DNA from: Verrucomicrobiota bacterium
Lineage (GTDB): Bacteria; Verrucomicrobiota; Verrucomicrobiia; Opitutales; Coraliomargaritaceae
Assembly (NCBI GenBank): GCA_009937095.1
Contig: JAACDB010000035.1
Location: 28,635-92,634 of the forward strand
DNA length: 64,000 nt
Direction of reading: 5' to 3'
Shown: piece after piece, positions 59,107 through 64,000 of the stretch
How the letters are laid out: every line of letters begins with the position of its first letter
Position numbering within the stretch: position 1 is the stretch's first letter
The notes under the pieces: model-generated
What the model was told of the DNA's origin: nothing
What the model saw: only the letters and a program-made list of their open reading frames with translations
Databases searched by the model: none
Position numbers and translations under genes: made by a program

Positions 59107-61044
59107 TTGCCATCATCGCCGAAAACCAAAAGGCTATATGATTATATGCGGCAAGCGTCTGACATTCCCAAACCGTTGATCAATATAGACAAGTTACTTG
59201 CTGAGGCAGGTATGTTCTCCGGGCTACTGCGCTTATTGAAACCCGTGCTTGCAAAACACCTGTGCATCGACGCTTTCAATGATTACTACTCAATTTTACA
59301 GGCTCAATTGACCGACAAAGACAACGACCCCCAGTTTTTCTTCAAGGCACTCAAGCTTACCGGGGCTCATTTCGAACTGGACGCCGAGAGTTACGCTCGA
59401 ATACCCAAAACGGGTCCATTGATCGTCGTAGCCAATCATCCCTTTGGTGCCATTGACGGTGTAATCCTTGGGGCTTTACTTGCGGGCATTCGACCCGACA
59501 GCAAATTGATGGGCAATTACCTGCTCTCAACGATGGAGGGCATTCGTGGGAATATCATCAACGTTGATCCTTTCGAGCGGTCAGACTCATCGAGAAATAA
59601 TTTGGACGGTGTGCGAAAGGCACTTACGCATCTACGCCAAGGCGGGTGCTTGGGTGTTTTTCCTGCGGGTGAAGTTTCTCATTATCAACACAAGTACAGA
59701 GCCGTTGCGGATGCCGCTTGGACGCCGCATATCGTTCGCTTAGCTCAAAAAACGAACAGTACAGTTTTGCCGGTTTATTTCGAGGGACATAACAGTCTAT
59801 TGTTTCAATTAGTAGGTTTATTGAGCCCTCGTTTGCGCACTGCCTTGCTTGCGCGAGAGTATTGTAGGCAATGGGGTACTGAATTGTGTGTTCATGTGGG
59901 AAAACCGATTGAACCCTCAAAGCTGGAACGTTTCTCATCGCCTGAAGCGGTAAACGATTACCTTAGGATGAAAACCTATTCGCTTCGACCCACGGGTGAA
60001 CCATCTAATAAAAGTCGCAAAGTAAGACTTCCGTTCCGTGCCAGTTCAGGGAGCAAAAGCCAGTTGCCACTGGCGCCGCCGCAATTAAAGCATACTATGG
60101 AGGCAGAAGTTCGAAATCTTCCTGCCGCCAGTATGGTATTAGAGCACGGTGATTTCCAGGTGTATAGTGCCCACGCGCAGGAAATCCCAAGCCTGCTCAA
60201 GGAAATAGGGCGTTTGCGTGAGGCAACCTTTCGGGAGGCGCAGGAGGGTACCGGCAAAGCCTACGACCTTGATGATTTCGACAATTACTACCTGCATCTC
60301 TTTGTTTGGGATGCTGCAAATTCTGAAGTAGTAGGGGCGTACCGCATGGGTATTGTCGATGAAATCGTAAAACGATTCGGCAAAGAGGGACTCTATTCAA
60401 ACACTCTATTTAAGTTGCGTTCCGGATTCATTGAAAAACTTGGTCCGGCAATAGAGCTGGGTCGTTCATTTATCAGTTTAAAGTATCAAAAGAAACATGC
60501 TTCGCTCATTTTGCTCATTAAAGGAGTAACCGTCTTTTGCGCACAACGCCCCAAGTATAAAATAGTTTTTGGTCCTGTGAGTATAACGGATGCGTATCGG
60601 AATTTATCAAAAAACCTGATGGTGCATTTTTTCCAGGGACATAGTTTTGACAATGAGCTATCCCGTTGGGTACGTGCAAAGAAGCCGCCCAAAACAAAAG
60701 ATGCTTTCCTAGGAGTATCATTGAAAAGTATAGCCGAGTCTATTCGGACGATTGATGCGGTCTCTGCTATTATTTCCGGTATCGAGGATGACGAAAAGGG
60801 TTTGCCGGTCTTGCTGAAGCATTATCTAAAGCTGAACGGTTCGATGCTTAGTTTTAACATAGATCCCGCTTTCAGTGATGTTATCGACGGCCTGATTGTA
60901 GTGGACCTAACCAAGAGCGAACCGCGTGTGATGTCACGCTATATGGGCAAAGAATTATATAACGAATTTATCGAATACAACAAATCCCTTGCAGGTAAAA
61001 CGACACAAAAAAGGCCCGATATAAATTCGAACCTGATTGAGTGA
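59107..61044 (+). CDS. Bifunctional acyltransferase: PlsC-like domain plus GNAT/OlsB-like domain
   Basis: 645 residues. Residues about 80-290 are a lysophospholipid acyltransferase-type domain with VVANHPFGAIDGVILG (NHPFGxxDG), FPAGEVSHY and VLPVYFEGHNS. Residues about 340-560 are an N-acyltransferase of the OlsB/hemolysin-like GNAT group: IGRLREATFREAQEGTGKAY, YYLHLFVWDAANSEVVGAYRMG, ELGRSFISLKYQKK. The order O-acyltransferase then N-acyltransferase is that of OlsF, which makes ornithine lipid. A phosphate-free aminolipid is thus a likely product (inference). The start may be TTG 59107 or ATG 59146. Confidence 0.85.
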   Translation: MPSSPKTKRLYDYMRQASDIPKPLINIDKLLAEAGMFSGLLRLLKPVLAKHLCIDAFNDYYSILQAQLTDKDNDPQFFFKALKLTGAHFELDAESYARIPKTGPLIVVANHPFGAIDGVILGALLAGIRPDSKLMGNYLLSTMEGIRGNIINVDPFERSDSSRNNLDGVRKALTHLRQGGCLGVFPAGEVSHYQHKYRAVADAAWTPHIVRLAQKTNSTVLPVYFEGHNSLLFQLVGLLSPRLRTALLAREYCRQWGTELCVHVGKPIEPSKLERFSSPEAVNDYLRMKTYSLRPTGEPSNKSRKVRLPFRASSGSKSQLPLAPPQLKHTMEAEVRNLPAASMVLEHGDFQVYSAHAQEIPSLLKEIGRLREATFREAQEGTGKAYDLDDFDNYYLHLFVWDAANSEVVGAYRMGIVDEIVKRFGKEGLYSNTLFKLRSGFIEKLGPAIELGRSFISLKYQKKHASLILLIKGVTVFCAQRPKYKIVFGPVSITDAYRNLSKNLMVHFFQGHSFDNELSRWVRAKKPPKTKDAFLGVSLKSIAESIRTIDAVSAIISGIEDDEKGLPVLLKHYLKLNGSMLSFNIDPAFSDVIDGLIVVDLTKSEPRVMSRYMGKELYNEFIEYNKSLAGKTTQKRPDINSNLIE

Positions 61045-61060
61045 ACCGATACTAAAGGTT

Positions 61061-61474
61061 CTATTTCTTGCGCTTCTTCGTGAGCTTTGCAGCAGTCTTG
61101 ATGTTCATTACCGTTGCAATAGATACACCGTATTTTTTGACCATGACAGCAGTTTTGGCGCCCGCTTTCAATTCAGCGATCATTGCTTTCTTTTGAGCGG
61201 GAGTGAGTACCACGCGCTTGCGAACAGTTGCACTTTTAGTTTTAACTGCGGTTTTGGTGGTACTGCTGCCTTTTTTGCGAGCCAGGAGTTCTTGCGGAGT
61301 AATTGAGATACCCTTGCTGGAAAGGTCCTTGGCAATTTTCTGCAATGCAACCATATCCTTGGTTGCGCTTTTGATTACTGCAAGCGCCGCCGCTTTTGCT
61401 TTTGCTTCTAATGCAGCAGTTGCAGTTACGCCTGCGGGTAATTTAATACTAATTTTTATTGTTCGTTTAGCCAT
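61061..61474 (-). CDS. Small basic protein with C-terminal helix-turn-helix
   Basis: 137 residues, very rich in Lys and Ala. The N-terminus KRTIKISIKLPAGVTATAAL is beta-like; a central Ala/Lys-rich helix follows, and then a basic linker with KKGSSTTKTAVKTKSATVRKR. The end, LTPAQKKAMIAELKAGAKTA and VMVKKYGVSIATVMNI, resembles a resolvase-type helix-turn-helix (KKYGVSxATV). It probably binds DNA as a chromatin-like or regulatory protein; the target is unknown. Divergent from the nitrilase gene, with an AT-rich palindrome between them. Confidence 0.75.
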   Translation of the reverse strand: MAKRTIKISIKLPAGVTATAALEAKAKAAALAVIKSATKDMVALQKIAKDLSSKGISITPQELLARKKGSSTTKTAVKTKSATVRKRVVLTPAQKKAMIAELKAGAKTAVMVKKYGVSIATVMNIKTAAKLTKKRKK

Positions 61475-61530
61475 AATTTAGATAATAGAAAAGAGATTTA
61501 AAAATTCCATTTATTAGATAAGGTCAACAC

Positions 61531-61548
61531 ATTTAATATATATTAAAT
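61531..61548. promoter_or_regulatory. 18 bp perfect AT palindrome in a divergent promoter region
   Basis: ATTTAATATATATTAAAT is its own reverse complement. It ends 11 bp before the ATG of the nitrilase-family gene and lies 57 bp before the start of the basic HTH protein gene. It could be an operator or simply an AT-rich promoter element. Confidence 0.4.
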
Positions 61549-61559
61549 ATTTTAAAAGA

Positions 61560-62348
61560 ATGCAGATAGCACTTGCACAGTTTTCTCCAAAACAGGCGAA
61601 TGTGGTTTCTAATTTAGAACGCATTACTGATTTCGCAAAAACGGCCTCAGCTAGGCACGCAGGCTTACTTTGCTTACCTGAGGTGAGCACTACTGGATTT
61701 TCCTGGGATCAAAAGCATTTAACTTCTATTTGTTCTAGTGAAACTTTTGAAATAATCAGCAACCTTTCTAAAAGCTACGCTATTGCGATATGCGGATCAT
61801 TTTTGACAGCATCTAAATCGGGGAAATATACAAATACGTTTCTCTATTTTGAAGTGGATGGATCTATCACTGCGCGATATTCAAAAGTACATTTATTCAG
61901 CCAATTTAAAGAAGATCAACACGTGGAGCCGGGTAACTCAATCGTAACGGCAACGACCGGAGTAGGGAGGGTCGGTTGTTCCATCTGTTATGATTTGCGT
62001 TTTCCGGAACTATTCCGCAAGTGTGCTTTGGATGGTGCGGAGATTCAAATTCTACCGGCTGCTTTCCCGCATCCCCGCTTGAAGCATTGGCGGGCGATGG
62101 TTCAAGCACGGGCTATGGAAAACCAGAATTTCATTATAGCGACGAATCAATGCGGCTATGAGGGTAACATCGAAGGGAAGGGGATCCATTATTGCGGACA
62201 CTCGATGGTGGTTCACCCATCCGGCGAAATTCTTTATGAGGCTGGTGAGGAAACCGAACTGGGAATGGCCACAATCCATTTATCGGACATCGGGGAAGTC
62301 CGTAAAAGCATGCACTGTCTTGGCGACCGCCGCCCCAATCTTTACTGA
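61560..62348 (+). CDS. Carbon-nitrogen hydrolase (nitrilase superfamily)
   Basis: 262 residues. The Glu-Lys-Cys triad is visible: LLCLPEVSTTGFSW (Glu), ITARYSKVHLFSQF (Lys) and VGCSICYDLRFPELF (Cys). The second conserved part is LPAAFPHPRLKHWRAMVQARAMENQNF (in pieces). Likely an amidase such as an omega-amidase or carbamoyl-amide hydrolase; the substrate is unknown. It converges on rpe, the stop codons being one base apart. Confidence 0.88.
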   Translation: MQIALAQFSPKQANVVSNLERITDFAKTASARHAGLLCLPEVSTTGFSWDQKHLTSICSSETFEIISNLSKSYAIAICGSFLTASKSGKYTNTFLYFEVDGSITARYSKVHLFSQFKEDQHVEPGNSIVTATTGVGRVGCSICYDLRFPELFRKCALDGAEIQILPAAFPHPRLKHWRAMVQARAMENQNFIIATNQCGYEGNIEGKGIHYCGHSMVVHPSGEILYEAGEETELGMATIHLSDIGEVRKSMHCLGDRRPNLY

Positions 62349-63025
62349 GCGATGATTGCCTGCGCGAAGGCTTCTTTATCTGCGGACTTAAAGAAGGCAG
62401 TGCCGGCAACAAGGGTATCGATGCCACGACTGAGGCAAGCGGGTGCTGTTTCGGTGGTGACACCGCCGTCTGCTTGAAGACGGTAGGCGTAAGCCTTTTC
62501 TTCGCGCCATCGGGATAAAGTTTCCATCTTGGGAAGTACATCCTCACGAAAGGATTGCCCTCCAAAACCCGGCTCAACCGTCATCACTACAACGATATCA
62601 CACAAAGCGAGAAAAGGCTCGGCGGCTTCTGCAGGTGTGTTGGGATTAAGCGCTATACCGCAGCGTTTACCCGCAGCCTTAATACGTTCTAGGGTCGCTT
62701 TAACCGGATAGTCGGGTTCAAGGTGAATGGTAATTTGATCGGCCCCTGCTTGAATGAAGGCATCAAGGTGCGCATGCGGATTGTCCAGCATTAGGTGGAC
62801 ATCAAAGAAGAGATCGGACTGTGTTCGCAAATCACTGACAAGCTGTGGCCCAAAGCTTAGGTTGGGTACAAAATGGCCATCCATAATGTCAAGATGCACC
62901 CATTCCAAGCGTGTTTCGGAAACGAGCTGGAGGCTCTCGCCAAAAGCAGTGTGATTACCGCCGAGAAGGGAGGGTGCAAGAATTACAGGGTGCGGTGAGG
63001 TTGCCATATGCTGAAGTCGGGTCAT
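62342..63025 (-). CDS. rpe: Ribulose-phosphate 3-epimerase
   Basis: 227 residues. It interconverts ribulose 5-phosphate and xylulose 5-phosphate. TIM-barrel motifs: ILAPSLLGGNHTAFGESL, VHLDIMDGHFVPNLSFGP, FDVHLMLDNPHAHLDAF, and VMTVEPGFGGQSF; Asp and His metal ligands are in these. The start at 63025 overlaps the kinase gene's stop (ATGA), suggesting coupling; ATG 63007 is an alternative that gives a shorter N-terminus. Confidence 0.95.
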   Translation of the reverse strand: MTRLQHMATSPHPVILAPSLLGGNHTAFGESLQLVSETRLEWVHLDIMDGHFVPNLSFGPQLVSDLRTQSDLFFDVHLMLDNPHAHLDAFIQAGADQITIHLEPDYPVKATLERIKAAGKRCGIALNPNTPAEAAEPFLALCDIVVVMTVEPGFGGQSFREDVLPKMETLSRWREEKAYAYRLQADGGVTTETAPACLSRGIDTLVAGTAFFKSADKEAFAQAIIAQ

Positions 63026-63840
63026 TCGATTTCTATCGCTGTGGGGTCAAAGTCAACTTTCGGATAGCTCAGTTGTAAATCATCAAGATATGCCACCACC
63101 AGGCGTGCCACCAAGAGATTGCGTGCCCATTTTTTATTCGAGGGTATCAAATACCAGGGGGCATGCGGACGGGCGGTTTCTTCAAAGACAGCTTCGTAAG
63201 CTGATTGATATTGATTCCAGTTTCCGCGAGCGACGAGATCAGAAGGATCAAACTTCCAGTTTTTCATGGGAGTATCCAAACGATTCTGCAAGCGCTCACG
63301 TTGCGTTTCGCGGTCAATGTGAAGGAATAATTTTAAAATCAGTGTGTCCTCATCAACGAGCAGCTGCTCGAAATCGTTGATGTGACGATATCGTTTGCGC
63401 CATACCGACTCTGGCTTCAGCTCATTCACGCGCACCGCCAAAACGTCCTCATAATGACTGCGGTCAAAAATCATGATTTCTCCGTCGCGCGGGGTGCGTC
63501 GGTGCACACGCCAAAGGTAATCGTGCGCGAGTTCGTGACTGGTGGGTTTATCGAAACTGGAAACGTGTACCCCTTGCGGGTTCACCCCTCTAAAAACGTG
63601 ACGGATGGTGCCGTTTTTTCCGCTGGTGTCCATTCCCTGCAGCACAATTAAGAATTTTTTGCGGCGATCCACGAAGAAACGTTGTTGTAAATCGGCAAGC
63701 TGCTTATGCAAAGAGTTCAGCTCCTCATTTGCAGCGTCCTTACAGCTTGGAATATCGCTCCATGGCTCTGAAACAGCCTCGGAGAGTTTGTTATTTTGTT
63801 CAGCAGTAATGAGGTAATGGCTGAAATCCTTTAATTCCAT
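63022..63840 (-). CDS. Polyphosphate kinase 2 family protein
   Basis: 272 residues from ATG 63840. PPK2 transfers phosphate between polyphosphate and nucleotides. Walker A is LIVLQGMDTSGKNGTIRHV, the lid module follows DYLWRVHRRTPRDGE, and Walker B is IMIFDRSHYEDVL. The end (ARPHAPWYLIPSNKKWARNL in parts) is typical. The one-domain form belongs to the short PPK2 classes that phosphorylate AMP, ADP or GDP; which one cannot be told. An in-frame TTG at 63876 is a weaker start. Coupled to rpe. Confidence 0.92.
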   Translation of the reverse strand: MELKDFSHYLITAEQNNKLSEAVSEPWSDIPSCKDAANEELNSLHKQLADLQQRFFVDRRKKFLIVLQGMDTSGKNGTIRHVFRGVNPQGVHVSSFDKPTSHELAHDYLWRVHRRTPRDGEIMIFDRSHYEDVLAVRVNELKPESVWRKRYRHINDFEQLLVDEDTLILKLFLHIDRETQRERLQNRLDTPMKNWKFDPSDLVARGNWNQYQSAYEAVFEETARPHAPWYLIPSNKKWARNLLVARLVVAYLDDLQLSYPKVDFDPTAIEIE

Positions 63841-63900
63841 AACCCCAAACTTTTTATAATACCGACCGAAGGGCAATGCATTTATCCTGCCCCACGAGAA

Positions 63901-63999
63901 TTAAGCCTTGAGAGTTGTCAAACTAGGGTATTCTGCTTTGTTCTCAGCTAGTGATTTGCGAAAATACCAGAGACTTGGCAGGGCGATTGAATGCTCTTT
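63901..63999 (-). CDS. Possible C-terminal end of a gene running off the window
   Basis: An open frame of 32 codons enters from the right edge on the minus strand and stops with TAA at 63901-63903. The residues, including IALPSLWYFRKSLAENKAEY, look like a protein C-terminus. It is in the same direction as the PPK2 gene. I do not recognise it, and it could be chance. Confidence 0.35.
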   Translation of the reverse strand, partial: KEHSIALPSLWYFRKSLAENKAEYPSLTTLKA

Positions 64000-64000
64000 G

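Overview
The window is a 64 kb piece of an ordinary bacterial chromosome, almost fully coding on both strands. It carries about 58 protein genes, five tRNA genes, a TPP riboswitch and several hairpin terminators. Gram-negative cell-envelope genes (lpxB, a TonB-dependent receptor, lipoproteins with lipoboxes), a PEP-CTERM sorting tail, a lysine-rich DksA-type protein and several conserved proteins that I associate with Verrucomicrobiota suggest an Opitutales/Puniceicoccaceae-like member of that phylum. That assignment is inference from family memory, not from a search. I see no prophage, transposase, integrase, CRISPR array or defence island.

Layout. 1-5.4 kb: the end of cysN, a Gfo/Idh oxidoreductase plus lpxB, and convergent to them a hemE-hemY heme pair. 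5.4-8.4 kb: an NAD-dependent epimerase, a cyclic-nucleotide/FHA signalling protein, ybaB-recR, and a tRNA-Leu. 8.6-16.9 kb: a 610-residue protein of unknown function, an exonuclease, a metallo-beta-lactamase-fold hydrolase, a phosphatase, a frameshifted conserved gene with a lipoprotein and an M23 peptidase, then aspS. 16.9-22.6 kb: proA, a PfkB kinase, a DUF3568-type lipoprotein, xseA, a LysM protein and a Nudix hydrolase. 22.5-28 kb: a TonB-dependent receptor behind a TPP riboswitch, then a PglE/PglF-like amino-sugar pair. 28-31.4 kb: an oppA-oppB-oppC transporter without its ATPases.

32.3-36.9 kb: ileS, dksA-like and lspA in one direction. 37-45 kb: a Ca/Na antiporter, gpmI, a broken PEP-CTERM gene, tRNA-Gln, a rhomboid-like membrane protein, rpmB, a MidA-like methyltransferase with an in-frame TGA, tsaD, tRNA-Phe and a prenyl diphosphate synthase. 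45-50.5 kb: a DUF4013 protein, an exported protein, a frameshifted YidE/AspT-type transporter and ligA. 50.5-59 kb: tRNA-Glu, purC, a metallophosphoesterase, a DUF4136 lipoprotein, a menH-like hydrolase, ppiB, hemC-cobA/hemD, ilvN-ilvC and tRNA-Val. 59-64 kb: a bifunctional acyltransferase, a small basic helix-turn-helix protein, a nitrilase-family hydrolase, rpe and a PPK2 kinase.

The genes are mainly housekeeping. Heme/siroheme synthesis is split between two loci here (hemE-hemY and hemC-cobA/hemD). Several tight start/stop overlaps indicate translationally coupled operons. The most unusual feature is a set of conserved genes disrupted by single-base lesions: one in-frame TGA and four one-base frameshifts, three of them in homopolymers. 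These are either sequence errors, recent decay or recoding. Other points worth checking are a histone-H1-like tail on a DksA protein, a LigA that lacks all four zinc-finger cysteines, a tRNA-Leu with anticodon AAG, and a repeated tRNA-Phe 3' end.
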